A stretch of DNA of 64,000 nt from an uncultured Collinsella sp. (GCA_934668695.1 CAKUOD010000003.1:62001-126000); one strand, 5' to 3'; shown: positions 1 through 7,915, numbered from the stretch's first letter. The notes: generated by a model from the sequence alone, not told the origin. Program-made: numbers and translations.

Positions 1-1
1 C

Positions 2-445
2 CCGGGCAAGAAGATCGTCATCGTGGGCGGCGGCACCGTCGGCTGCGAGACGGCTGACTATCTGGCTCCGCTGGTCAACGACCTGTCGCCGGCCAACCGC
101 GACGTCACCGTCATCGAGATGACCAAGACGCTCGCCGCCAACGAGGGTGGCGCTGGCCGCGCGGTGCTCATCACACGCATGCTCTCTAAGGGCGTCCATG
201 TGCTGACCGAGGCCAAGGTGACCGAGATCACCGAGGATACTATCAGCTACGAGAAGGACGGCGAGGTCCACACCATCACCGGTGCCGATACGCTGGTGCT
301 CGCCATGGGCTACCGTCCCAACACTAAGCTCGCCGACGACCTGGCAGCTGCCGGCGTTACCACCCACGTGCTGGGCGACGCCAACAAGTGCGGCAACATC
401 CGCGACGCCATCGGCGACGGCTACAACGTGGCCTGCGCCCTCTAG
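2..445 (+). CDS. FAD/NAD(P)-dependent oxidoreductase, C-terminal fragment (Old Yellow Enzyme/2-enoate reductase type)
   Basis: The frame is already open at the window edge, so only the last ~147 codons are present. The fragment begins with a Rossmann strand and GxGxxG loop (IVIVGGGTVGCE), followed about 25 residues on by an acidic strand end (VIEM) that would bind the ribose of NAD(P)H. It ends with an ATG-like strand (LVLAMGYRPN) and a FAD-contacting GDAN...AIGDGYNVA segment. This layout is that of the C-terminal reductase domain of FMN/FAD/4Fe-4S enoate and dienoyl-CoA reductases, where it passes electrons from NAD(P)H to the flavin barrel. The substrate cannot be told from this part. A GTG at position 23 is open but lies inside the Rossmann strand, so it is not a credible start. 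A strong terminator follows. Confidence 0.8.
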   Translation, partial: PGKKIVIVGGGTVGCETADYLAPLVNDLSPANRDVTVIEMTKTLAANEGGAGRAVLITRMLSKGVHVLTEAKVTEITEDTISYEKDGEVHTITGADTLVLAMGYRPNTKLADDLAAAGVTTHVLGDANKCGNIRDAIGDGYNVACAL

Positions 446-454
446 TCAACCCCT

Positions 455-519
455 TGGTGCATGGGGGTCAGGTTACTTTGCACCAACTTGGTGCATGTAA
501 ACCTGACCCCATTGCACCA
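455..519. repeat. 65-bp near-perfect palindromic intergenic element
   Basis: Two ~33-bp arms meet head to head: the first contains GGGGTCAGGTTACTTTGCAC and the second is its near reverse complement. The ends read TGGTGCA and TGCACCA. It lies just after the oxidoreductase stop codon and before the shared terminator. It resembles REP/MITE-like elements that carry a GGGGTCAGGT core, but no transposase is adjacent. Confidence 0.6.
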
Positions 520-532
520 GTTGATAGCAAAA

Positions 533-567
533 AGCGGCGGCCGTCCCGTGTTGGGGCGGCCGCCGCT
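533..567. terminator. Bidirectional GC-rich hairpin between convergent genes
   Basis: Perfect 11-bp arms AGCGGCGGCCG and CGGCCGCCGCT with a 13-nt loop sit between the oxidoreductase and the convergent isomerase gene. Short A and T runs flank it, so it probably stops transcription from both sides. Confidence 0.75.
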
Positions 568-593
568 TGCGTTAGATGCGATGGGTCGTGCGA

Positions 594-1235
594 TTAGAGG
601 CCCAGGAGCTCCTTGACCTTGGCGATGATGGCCTCGTCGGTGGCGTTGGCGAAGAAGTACTCCTGGAAGTGCTCGCCAGCCAGGGCGCCCTTTACTAGAT
701 CCTGGTCGATCTCGCCCAGGACGTCGACGAGCGGACGCATGGTCACAGCGCGGACGCTGTCGAGAATCTTCTTGTTGCGCTGCTCGGGCTCAACACGCTC
801 GGCAGGATAGCCGTTGCCGGAGCCAAAGCCAAAGAGCTTCTCGAAGGTGTACTCCAGGTTGAGCTCCTGGCCCCAGCCGTTCTTAAGAGCGAAGGGCATA
901 GCGACAGCGTTGCCATCGTTGACCTGGGCGAAGGTATAGGCATCCAGCGGGTCGGCAACGTGGCCGCACAGCACGCCGGGGAAGGAATTGCAGGCGAGCA
1001 TAGCGCCCTCGCCGGTGCCGCAGCCGGTCACGACGTAGTCGGCAGCGCCGGAGTTGAGCAGCACGGCGGCAAGGATGCCGTTCTGCACGTAGGTGAGCGG
1101 CCTGGAGTCGGCGTCGGCATACATGCCGTAGTTAAAGACGGTGTGACCCATGGGCTCGACAACCTTCTTAAGGGCAGCCTCGATCATGGGGTTCTTGGAG
1201 TTCTGAGAGTTCTCATTGATCAGAGCGATCTTCAT
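594..1235 (-). CDS. dhuI: RpiB/LacA/LacB-family sugar-phosphate isomerase, DhuI-like uronate ketol-isomerase
   Basis: The 213-residue protein has the RpiB fold signatures: an N-terminal MKIALINENSQ strand and a central phosphate/anion loop VVTGCGTGEGAMLACNS containing the family cysteine. It is ~60 residues longer than RpiB, with a C-terminal extension seen in DhuI-type enzymes. DhuI of streptococci isomerises 4-deoxy-5-hexosulose uronate from cleaved glycosaminoglycans or pectin, and its gene is paired with an SDR reductase, DhuD; the same pairing occurs here. The downstream KDG kinase and KDPG aldolase in the window complete that route. The start follows AGGAAAGG with good spacing. The gene is probably cotranscribed with the SDR gene upstream, with a palindromic repeat in the 123-nt gap. 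The family is clear; the precise substrate is inferred from context. Confidence 0.8.
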   Translation of the reverse strand: MKIALINENSQNSKNPMIEAALKKVVEPMGHTVFNYGMYADADSRPLTYVQNGILAAVLLNSGAADYVVTGCGTGEGAMLACNSFPGVLCGHVADPLDAYTFAQVNDGNAVAMPFALKNGWGQELNLEYTFEKLFGFGSGNGYPAERVEPEQRNKKILDSVRAVTMRPLVDVLGEIDQDLVKGALAGEHFQEYFFANATDEAIIAKVKELLGL

Positions 1236-1258
1236 TGCGAAATACCTTTCCTATTTCT

Positions 1259-1326
1259 AACTTGCGGTGGAATACAGACTGTTTTGCCTGATAGAAGCCA
1301 AAATCAATCCCTATTTCACCGCAACT
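1259..1326. repeat. Palindromic repeat, family 1 (degenerate copy)
   Basis: A diverged copy of the element also found at 11061-11127 and 11892-11957. The right arm, CCCTATTTCACCGCAACT, is intact; the left arm, ACTTGCGGTGGAATACAGA, has several changes. It lies inside the SDR-isomerase operon, so it is transcribed and could form a hairpin between the two genes. Confidence 0.7.
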
Positions 1327-1358
1327 ACTAAATGAACCTAAATGTGGGAGCGCAGCGC

Positions 1359-2168
1359 CTACTGCGGTTGTTTGCCGATGTAAGCTAGGATGCCGCCGTC
1401 GACGTAGAGGATGTGGCCGTTGACGAAGTTTGAAGCGTCGGAAGCCAGGAACACGGCGGGGCCCTTCAGATCCTCGGGCGTGCCCCAACGAGCGGCCGGG
1501 GTCTTGGCGATGATGAACTGATCAAACGGGTGACGGCTGCCGTCGGGCTGCGTCTCGCGCAGCGGCGCGGTCTGCGGCGTGGCGATATAGCCAGGCCCAA
1601 TGCCGTTGCACTGGATGTTGGCCTCGCCAAACTCGGAGCAGATGTTCTTGGTGAGCATCTTCAGACCGCCCTTGGCAGCAGCGTAGCCGGCGATGGTCTC
1701 GCGGCCAAGCTCGCTCATCATCGAGCAGATGTTGATGATCTTGCCGTGACCCTTGGCGATCATGCCGGGCAGGCAGGCCTTGGAGACGATGAACGGGGCG
1801 TTAAGGTCGATGTCGACGACGCGGCGGAAGTCCTCGGCGCTCATGTCGAGCATGGGGGTGCGCTGGATAACACCAGCGTTGTTGACCAGGATGTCGGGCG
1901 TGGTGCCAAAGTCGGCCTCGATCTTGGCGACGAGCTCGGCGACGACGGCCTCGTCGGTGACGTCGGCCACGTAGCCGTGAGCCTCAAAGCCCAGCTCGCG
2001 GTAGTGCTTCTCGGCCTCGGCGACCTTGTCGGCGTGACGTGCGTTAAAGGCGATCTTGGCGCCGGCCTCGCCGAGCGCTTCGGCAATGGCCATGCCAATG
2101 CCATAGGTGGCGCCGGTTACGAGCGCGACCTTGCCATCCAGGCGGAAGCTGTCCATAAGATCAGACAT
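1359..2168 (-). CDS. dhuD: SDR-family dehydrogenase, gluconate 5-dehydrogenase/KduD/DhuD-like
   Basis: A 269-residue classical short-chain dehydrogenase. Visible are the cofactor loop TGATYGIG near residue 18, NNAG, the catalytic Ser in the INICSMMSE stretch, and the YAAAK Tyr-Lys pair. The C-terminal GHILYVDGGILAYIG is typical of proteins annotated as gluconate 5-dehydrogenase or 2-dehydro-3-deoxygluconate dehydrogenase (DhuD/KduD). The expected reaction is NAD(P)H-dependent reduction of the 2,5-diketo acid from the isomerase to KDG. The chosen ATG (MSDLMDSF) follows GAAAGGA at 6 nt; the longer open frame has no better ribosome site. A palindrome GTGAACGTTCAC lies ~105 bp upstream and probably controls the operon. 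Alternatives are other polyol or gluconate dehydrogenases of the family. Confidence 0.82.
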   Translation of the reverse strand: MSDLMDSFRLDGKVALVTGATYGIGMAIAEALGEAGAKIAFNARHADKVAEAEKHYRELGFEAHGYVADVTDEAVVAELVAKIEADFGTTPDILVNNAGVIQRTPMLDMSAEDFRRVVDIDLNAPFIVSKACLPGMIAKGHGKIINICSMMSELGRETIAGYAAAKGGLKMLTKNICSEFGEANIQCNGIGPGYIATPQTAPLRETQPDGSRHPFDQFIIAKTPAARWGTPEDLKGPAVFLASDASNFVNGHILYVDGGILAYIGKQPQ

Positions 2169-2271
2169 AGCGATCCTTTCAAAAGAAACGTTCATCTATA
2201 TAAGTCTTGCTTCTAATACAAGCTCAGTATAGGAGAAGTGAAGGAATTAACGCCCCTATTCTCCTAAAAAT

Positions 2272-2287
2272 AGGTGAACGTTCACTT
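2272..2287. promoter_or_regulatory. Operator AGGTGAACGTTCACTT upstream of the SDR-isomerase operon
   Basis: The 12-bp perfect palindrome GTGAACGTTCAC sits between the gntR gene and the SDR start. Weaker copies flank it (AGATGAACG at about 2294 and ACGTTCATCT at about 2187). The same site, even more symmetrical, occurs at 8908-8923. The cognate protein is not known; a LacI- or GntR-type regulator is likely. Confidence 0.55.
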
Positions 2288-2327
2288 TTAAAAGATGAAC
2301 GGTTGAAATTAGTTGTTGCGATGCCCT

Positions 2328-3020
2328 CTACTCGCTTTTCGCCTGCGCGTCTTCCGCGATCATGTTGCGGTTGTAGACCAGGTGCAGATACATCGCATCG
2401 TGCGCGGCGGTGGGGTTGCGCGCGGCGATGGCGTCGGCCACGCCGCGGTGCGTGCGGATGGTCTCCTCGACGAGCTTTTTGCCCGTAACGTCAATAAAGA
2501 GGGGAACGGATGCCTTGAGCACGCCCATCAGGCGGGGAACGACGAGGTTGCCGCAGCTCTCGGCAATGGCGTTGTGGAATGCGGTGTCGGCGGCGGAGTA
2601 GTCCTTGCCGGCCTCTGCCAGGCGCTGGGACTCGTCGCAGAGCTCGCGGATGCACATAATCTGATCTTCGCTCGCGTGCTCGGCGGCCATGCTCGCCATC
2701 TGCGGCTCAATCATAAAACGCACCTCGAGCAGGTCGCGCGCTAGGCGCTGCTTGTCGCCGATAAAGGTAAAGCCCAGCGGGTCGTCGGCAACGCCGGGGT
2801 TCGATGCCACATACGTGCCCGAACCCTGCTTGATGCGCACGATGTTGCGCGACTGCAGCAGCTTCATGGCCTCGCGCACGGTGCTTCTGCCGGCGCCCAG
2901 ACGCTCGACGAGTACGGCCTCCTTGGGCAGGCGGTCGCCTTGCTCAAGGTGCTCATCAAGAATCAATTGAATGATTTTCTCGGAAATCTGCTCGGGGAGT
3001 CCCGATTCGGCGCGGGCCAT
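2328..3020 (-). CDS. GntR-family transcriptional regulator, FadR subfamily
   Basis: The 230-residue protein has an N-terminal winged helix (LPEQISEKIIQLILDEHLEQ, RLPKEAVLVERLG, GRSTVREAMKLLQSRNIV, GSGTYVA) and an all-helical FCD effector domain with the metal/ligand residues typical of FadR-like regulators (DTAFHNAIAES, THRGVADAI). It is divergent from the gntP permease at 3254. Three related sites with a CATCAGA core lie in the shared promoter region, so it very probably represses gntP and the dehydratase and responds to a sugar acid or its keto-deoxy product. The start MARAESGLP follows GAGAGGT; an upstream MNF frame start is less likely. Confidence 0.88.
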   Translation of the reverse strand: MARAESGLPEQISEKIIQLILDEHLEQGDRLPKEAVLVERLGAGRSTVREAMKLLQSRNIVRIKQGSGTYVASNPGVADDPLGFTFIGDKQRLARDLLEVRFMIEPQMASMAAEHASEDQIMCIRELCDESQRLAEAGKDYSAADTAFHNAIAESCGNLVVPRLMGVLKASVPLFIDVTGKKLVEETIRTHRGVADAIAARNPTAAHDAMYLHLVYNRNMIAEDAQAKSE

Positions 3021-3145
3021 AGCTCTACCTCTCATTACAAAATTCATCTGAGCTATTTTAGCGCACCAAGGGCACGGTATTGGCCGTTGGGCCCGAATTG
3101 GGCGACTCGGATATACCGTTCGCAGCGCTAATACGACCGTTCGCC

Positions 3146-3240
3146 AAATACATCAGATGTATTTCGAACAAATTTCAAATTGAAACATCAGACCTATTTA
3201 AAACACGCTATAGTCGTAGGCGAATTCAAAAGGTCTGATG
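3146..3240. promoter_or_regulatory. Three-site GntR-type operator cluster in the gntR-gntP intergenic region
   Basis: A perfect 19-bp palindrome, AAATACATCAGATGTATTT, is at 3146-3164. A second site, AAACATCAGACCTATTT, is at 3183-3199, and its inverted counterpart AGGTCTGATG is at 3231-3240, next to the gntP ribosome site (GGAGGAAAG). A possible -10, TATAGT, lies at 3209-3214 between the second and third sites. The arrangement suits repression by the divergent FadR-type protein. Confidence 0.6.
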
Positions 3241-3253
3241 AATTGGAGGAAAG

Positions 3254-4615
3254 ATGTCAGACCCAACGTTTATGGCAGACCCCACCAGGCTCGTCATTGC
3301 CGCCATCATGGGCATTGTGCTGCTGCTTGCGCTCATCATTAAGTTCAAGCTGCACCCCGTGCTGTCGATGATGGTTTCGGCGCTCGCGATCGGCATCGGT
3401 GCCGGCATGCCGCTCGACCTGGTGGCCGATACCGTCACCAAGGGCGTGGGCACCACGCTGCAAAACATCGCACTGCTCATTGGCCTGGGCTCGATGTTCG
3501 GCCAGATCCTGGAGGAGAGCGGTGGCGCCAAGAAGATTGCCCAGACCTTCATTAGCACCTTTGGCCAGGGTCATTCCAGTTGGGCGCTGGGCATCACCGG
3601 TCTGGTCATCGGCACCACGGTGTTCTTCGAGGCCGGCGTGGTCGTTTTGATCCCGCTTGCGTTTAGCGTGGCATCGCAGACCAAGAAGTCGACCCTCTAC
3701 TATGGCATCGCCCTGCTTGCGGGACTGGCAGCCGGCTATGCCTTCGTGCCGCCTTCGGCCGGTTCGGTTCTGGTCGCCGGTACGCTCGGCGTCGACCTGG
3801 GCACCATGATTCTCGTCGGCATCCCCACCGCCTTTATCGCCATGGCTGTCGCCGGTGTCGCCTGGGGCCGCAACGTGGGCGGTCGCATCTTCACCGACGT
3901 TCCCGAGCACTTCACCTCCGCCGAGGGCGCGAGCGACGACAAGGAGCTTCCCTCCTTTGGCATGGTCCTCGCCATCGTGCTCACCCCGCTGTGCCTGATC
4001 CTGCTGGGCACGCTGTCTTCGTACATCCCCATGCCCGCCGAGGTCGCCTCGATCCTCGCCTTTCTGGGCAAGCCGTTCGTCGCGCTCACCATCGCCACGC
4101 TTGTCGCCATGTACCTGCTGGGCGCTCGCCGCGGCTACACCGGCGCCGAGCTCAAGGCCCTGCTCGACCGTTCGCTCAAGCCCGTTGGCATGATCTTGCT
4201 GGTCATCGCCTGCGGCGGCGTCATCCGCTGGATGCTGCAGGACTGCGGTCTGGGCCAGGTTATCGGCCCCGTGCTCGAGAGCTGCCCGCTGCCCCTCGTG
4301 GTCATCGGCTTCCTCATCGCCGCGCTCGTCCGCGCTTCGGTCGGTAGCTCCATCGTGTCCATGACCATGGCTTCGGGCATTATGGCCGCCATGCCTGCGG
4401 TCGCCGGCGCCTCGGTGCTCATGCGCGCCGCCATCTGCCTTGCCATCTGCGGTGGCGCCACGGCACTCTCGCACGTCAACGATGCAGGCTTCTGGATGTG
4501 CTCCTCGTTCCTGGAGATCGACGAGAAGACCGCCCTCAAGTCCTGGACCATCATGGAGACGATCATCGGTCTTTCGGGCCTCGCCTGCGCCCTGGTGATC
4601 TCGTTCTTCGCATAA
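3254..4615 (+). CDS. GntP-family sugar-acid permease (gluconate:H+ symporter type)
   Basis: The 453-residue membrane protein has about 12-13 hydrophobic segments and GntP family features, including the N-terminal LIIKFKLHPVLSM stretch, GLGSMFGQILEESGGA and the C-terminal ALSHVNDAGFW motif. GntP carriers import gluconate or related hydroxy acids with protons. A strong GGAGGAAAG ribosome site fixes the start. It forms an operon with the IlvD/Edd dehydratase 67 nt downstream and is divergent from gntR, so it probably imports the dehydratase substrate. A second, only distantly similar GntP protein is encoded at 9591. Confidence 0.9.
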   Translation: MSDPTFMADPTRLVIAAIMGIVLLLALIIKFKLHPVLSMMVSALAIGIGAGMPLDLVADTVTKGVGTTLQNIALLIGLGSMFGQILEESGGAKKIAQTFISTFGQGHSSWALGITGLVIGTTVFFEAGVVVLIPLAFSVASQTKKSTLYYGIALLAGLAAGYAFVPPSAGSVLVAGTLGVDLGTMILVGIPTAFIAMAVAGVAWGRNVGGRIFTDVPEHFTSAEGASDDKELPSFGMVLAIVLTPLCLILLGTLSSYIPMPAEVASILAFLGKPFVALTIATLVAMYLLGARRGYTGAELKALLDRSLKPVGMILLVIACGGVIRWMLQDCGLGQVIGPVLESCPLPLVVIGFLIAALVRASVGSSIVSMTMASGIMAAMPAVAGASVLMRAAICLAICGGATALSHVNDAGFWMCSSFLEIDEKTALKSWTIMETIIGLSGLACALVISFFA

Positions 4616-4682
4616 TCGCAAGCCAGCGCGTCACATCAATCGATAACCAAACCAAGTAAGCCTTAAACCAAAGGAGTACACC

Positions 4683-6461
4683 ATGGACGAGAAGACCAAA
4701 GAGCAGATTCAGCAGGAAGCCGCCGAGCTGGTCGCCAAGCTGCAGCCGCGTTCCGGCAAGTTCCGCACCATCAGCCCCGAGATGGACCCGCTGCGTCTGG
4801 GTTCTGGCTGGAGCATCGAGGACCTGGACAAGCCGCAGGTCATCATCGAGTCGACGTTCGGCGACTCGCACCCGGGTTCCGCCGGTCTGTTTGAGCTGGT
4901 CGAGGAGGTGCGCGCCGGTGTTGCCGAGGCTGGTGGCCACGGTGCCCGTTACTTCTGCACCGATATGTGCGACGGCGAGGCCCAGGGCCACGACGGCATC
5001 AACTACTCGCTGCCCAGCCGCGACATGATCGCCAACATGATCGAGATCCACGCCAAGGCCACCCCGTTCGACGCCGGCGTCTTTGTCGCCAGCTGCGATA
5101 AGGGCCTGCCCGCGAACCTCATGGCTATGGGCCGCATCAACATCCCCTCCATTGTCGTCACCGGCGGCGTCATGGATGCCGGCCCCGACCTGTTGACCCT
5201 GGAGCAGCTCGGTGCTATCTCGGCCCGCTACGAGCGCGGCGAGATCTCCCGTGAGGAGCTCGAGTTCGCTAAGCACAACGCCTGCCCCAGCTGCGGCGCC
5301 TGCTCCTTCATGGGTACCGCCTCGACCATGCAGGTCACGGCTGAGGCCCTGGGCCTTATGCTCCCCGGCACGGCTCTGCTGCCTGCCACCAGCTCCGACC
5401 TGCGCGAGTTCGCCCGCGAGGCCGGCCGTCAGTCCGTGTGGCTCTCCGAGCACAACCTGTGCCCGCGCGACATCGTGACCAAAGAGTCCTTCGAGAACCT
5501 CATCATGGTCCACGGCGCCATCTCCGGCTCCACCAACTCCCTGCTGCACATTCCCGCGATCGCTCGCGAGTTTGGCATCGAGATGTCCGCCGACGACTTC
5601 GATCGTCTGCACCGTGGCGCCCACTACCTGCTCAACGTCCGTCCCGCAGGCGAGTGGCCGGCGCAGTTCTTCTACTATGCGGGCGGCGTGCCGCGCATCA
5701 TGGAGGAGATCAAGTCGATGCTCCACCTCGACGTTATGACCGTCACGGGCAAGACTCTCGGCGAGAACCTCGAGGACCTTAAGAACAACGGTTACTACGA
5801 GAAATGCGGCCGCTACCTGGAGAAGTGGAACCTCAAGCGCGAGGATATCATCCGTCCGTTCGACCAGGCTTTCGGCACCGACGGCTCCATCGCCATCCTG
5901 CACGGCAACCTTGCCCCCGAGGGCGCCGTCGTTAAGCACACCGTCGTTCCGCGCGAGATGTTCCAGGCTACGCTTAAGGCCCGTCCGTTCGACTGCGAGG
6001 AGGACGCTATCCACGCCGTCCTGACGCACGAGGTCAAGCCCGGTGATGCCGTTATCATTCGCTACGAGGGTCCCAAGGGCTCCGGTATGCCCGAGATGTT
6101 CTACACCACCGAGGCTATCGCCAGCGACCCCGAGCTCGGCGCCTCCATTGCCCTGATCACCGACGGCCGCTTCTCCGGCGCCTCCAAGGGCCCGGCTATC
6201 GGTCACGTTTCGCCCGAGGCTGCCGTGGGCGGCCCGATTGCCCTGATCGAGGAGGGCGACCTGATCCAGATCAACATCCCCGAACGCTCTCTGTCCATCG
6301 TGGGCATCGCTGGCAAGGAGATGGAGCCGGCCGAGGTTGACGCCGTCCTGGCCGAGCGTCGCGCCGCTTGGAAGCCCAAGCCTAACCGCTATACCTCCGG
6401 CACGCTCAAGTTCTTTACCGAGCATGCAGTCTCCGCCATTCAGGGTGGCTACATGGAGTAG
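4683..6461 (+). CDS. IlvD/Edd-family dehydratase, probably sugar-acid (gluconate-type) dehydratase
   Basis: The 592-residue protein has the family's Fe-S ligand region: a CDKGLP motif with C138 and CPSCGACSFMGTA with C201, C204 and C207. It also has the ITDGRFSGASKGPAIGHVSPEA active-site loop near the C terminus. Family members are dihydroxyacid dehydratase, 6-phosphogluconate dehydratase and aldonate dehydratases that make 2-keto-3-deoxy acids. The operon partner is a GntP permease and no branched-chain amino acid genes are near, so an aldonate dehydratase feeding KDG to the kinase and aldolase at 12-14 kb is the best reading. The start follows AAAGGAG. A strong terminator follows the stop codon. 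Confidence 0.85.
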   Translation: MDEKTKEQIQQEAAELVAKLQPRSGKFRTISPEMDPLRLGSGWSIEDLDKPQVIIESTFGDSHPGSAGLFELVEEVRAGVAEAGGHGARYFCTDMCDGEAQGHDGINYSLPSRDMIANMIEIHAKATPFDAGVFVASCDKGLPANLMAMGRINIPSIVVTGGVMDAGPDLLTLEQLGAISARYERGEISREELEFAKHNACPSCGACSFMGTASTMQVTAEALGLMLPGTALLPATSSDLREFAREAGRQSVWLSEHNLCPRDIVTKESFENLIMVHGAISGSTNSLLHIPAIAREFGIEMSADDFDRLHRGAHYLLNVRPAGEWPAQFFYYAGGVPRIMEEIKSMLHLDVMTVTGKTLGENLEDLKNNGYYEKCGRYLEKWNLKREDIIRPFDQAFGTDGSIAILHGNLAPEGAVVKHTVVPREMFQATLKARPFDCEEDAIHAVLTHEVKPGDAVIIRYEGPKGSGMPEMFYTTEAIASDPELGASIALITDGRFSGASKGPAIGHVSPEAAVGGPIALIEEGDLIQINIPERSLSIVGIAGKEMEPAEVDAVLAERRAAWKPKPNRYTSGTLKFFTEHAVSAIQGGYME

Positions 6462-6504
6462 CGCCCGGGCGCATCGAATTCTCCTCTCATAGATGCGTGG
6501 CACA

Positions 6505-6540
6505 AAGAGCCCCGAGTTCTTACGAGCTCGGGGCTCTTTT
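6505..6540 (+). terminator. Rho-independent terminator after the dehydratase
   Basis: Twelve-base arms AAGAGCCCCGAG and CTCGGGGCTCTT with a 10-nt loop, then a T run. Confidence 0.9.
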
Positions 6541-6565
6541 CGTCTGGATTGCGGACGTATTGCCG

Positions 6566-6690
6566 GACGAAAACCGTTTGCGTCTGGCATGCAGCCGTAC
6601 GAAAGCGAAATTTGCGTCTCATTTCCGTACGCAAATCAGACGAAAATCCATTTGCGTCTGGTTTAAAACCGTACGCAAATGGTTTTCGTC
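6566..6690. repeat. Complex direct/inverted repeat cluster (GACGAAAA / TTTGCGTCTGG / CCGTACGCAAAT)
   Basis: The unit GACGAAAAnCnTTTGCGTCTGG occurs at 6566-6587 and again at 6639-6661. The second copy starts a hairpin with arms 6639-6657 and 6673-6690 (ACGCAAATGGTTTTCGTC). A CCGTACG segment is present three times. No protein-coding signal is seen; it fills the gap between the dehydratase terminator and the end of the ATPase gene. Confidence 0.6.
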
Positions 6691-6710
6691 TTGCGGAGCG
6701 TTGACCGCCT

Positions 6711-7802
6711 CTACAGCTCAGCCTCCAGCTCGACTTTGTGATCGTTGAGATAATCGCGCATGTAGGGGATGGCGAACGACACCTTACCGTAAGAGGGTGC
6801 CTCAATAATCGATTCTCTGAGCAAGCGGCTGCGGATGGAGCTCACCTGCTGAGGCGTTTTGTTTAGGTCGTCGGCCACCATGCTGGTCGAACATGTTTGC
6901 CCCAACGATGCCATGCTCAACAGATAGGCGATACATGTGGGCGGAATGCGCTGCAGCGCGGGCTCAATCACCATGGCGCAGAAGCGTTCGCGTGCCGTCG
7001 CAATGCCACGCTCGGCCTCTTCTTCTCCAATAATCGTCGTATGCGCGCGTCTCGCTAGCTGCCATGCATAGTATCCAACGAGCTGAATCATAAAAGGATA
7101 GCCTTGCGTTGCCTCGGCAAGTTGGCTGGCGATGCCTGGCTTGAGCTCCATACCGGATGTTTCGATGGTCTCTTCGAGGGAGTACGTCACCTCGGTAACA
7201 GCTACTGCCTTGAGATCAAAGGGGAGCGCGCGACGTAAAAACGTGAGTGTTTTGCCGTTGATGACGCTTTCGATCATCGAGGGTAGTCCTGCAAAAACGA
7301 AGGCAATATCAAGGTCTTCGCCGATAATCTGTTGAATTGCAATGGAGAGCGTTCGGACCTCGTCGAGTTCGGCATCTTGGACCTCATCGAGGGTGATAAG
7401 CAGGCCGTTGCCATTTTTGGATATTGTCTGCCTTATCGCGTCGCGCAAAGAAGGGCCAATTCGTTCGATGTCTATGCTACCGAGAGATATGCCGGCGACA
7501 GCGGGTTCGAATCTAGCGTGTTTGGCTTGGACCTTGGGCTGGAGCTGTTCAAGAATGCGCTGGCAGAGCCCTTCGGTTGCGACTTCCTTAATAACGGTCC
7601 AACCGCGATCTTGAGCAAGACGCGCGCACTCATCAAGGAGGACCGTTTTACCCGTTCCGCGGACACCGGCAATGCGCATCAGGCGCCCCGGTGCGCCGGG
7701 TCCATTGATGAGGCCCTCGTTGAACTCCTCGAGTACATCCTCGCGGCCGATAATCATGGGAGGCGTTTTGCCTGCTGTAGGTTTAAACGGATTTGTCTGC
7801 AT
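6711..7802 (-). CDS. Orphan AAA+ ATPase, ORC1/Cdc6-like ATP-binding protein
   Basis: The 363-residue protein has an N-terminal IIGREDVLEEF box, Walker A GVRGTGKT at residues 46-53 and Walker B LLITLDEVQD near 135. Next comes a sensor-like segment (DIAFVFAGLPSMIESV) and a C-terminal winged-helix-like part (SMVADDLNKTPQQVSSIRSRLLRESII). This is the organisation of archaeal-type STAND/ORC1-like ATPases that are scattered in bacterial genomes, often in mobile or defence contexts; the function is unknown. ATG 7802 is chosen because AGAGGTGG precedes it; the GTG at 7811 overlaps that ribosome site. The promoter region is an array of seven 10-bp repeats. The gene sits alone between sugar-acid operons with repeat clusters on both sides, which suggests insertion. 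Confidence 0.75.
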   Translation of the reverse strand: MQTNPFKPTAGKTPPMIIGREDVLEEFNEGLINGPGAPGRLMRIAGVRGTGKTVLLDECARLAQDRGWTVIKEVATEGLCQRILEQLQPKVQAKHARFEPAVAGISLGSIDIERIGPSLRDAIRQTISKNGNGLLITLDEVQDAELDEVRTLSIAIQQIIGEDLDIAFVFAGLPSMIESVINGKTLTFLRRALPFDLKAVAVTEVTYSLEETIETSGMELKPGIASQLAEATQGYPFMIQLVGYYAWQLARRAHTTIIGEEEAERGIATARERFCAMVIEPALQRIPPTCIAYLLSMASLGQTCSTSMVADDLNKTPQQVSSIRSRLLRESIIEAPSYGKVSFAIPYMRDYLNDHKVELEAEL

Positions 7803-7820
7803 ATGCGCCACCTCTGCTCA

Positions 7821-7890
7821 AGTTATAGCAAGATATAGCAAAGTATAGCAACATATAGCAAAGTATAGCGAGATATAGCAACGTATAGCG
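7821..7890. repeat. Seven 10-bp tandem repeats NNNTATAGCR upstream of the ATPase gene
   Basis: TATAGCA or TATAGCG recurs exactly every 10 bp seven times. Read on the minus strand each unit is TGCTATA, which resembles an extended -10 element (TGnTATA). The array ends 18 nt before the ATPase start codon. Confidence 0.8.
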
Positions 7891-7915
7891 CGGTTTGTGG
7901 GCTCTTGCGACTGCG

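Noticed and set aside
4563..6590. Long minus-strand open frame of 675 codons opposite the IlvD/Edd gene
   Set aside because: It is antisense to a clearly conserved enzyme, has low-complexity composition and arises from high-GC codon bias. No ribosome site or family match.
7821..7890. CRISPR array
   Set aside because: The repeats are 10-bp direct tandem units without unique spacers of the usual length and no cas genes are near.
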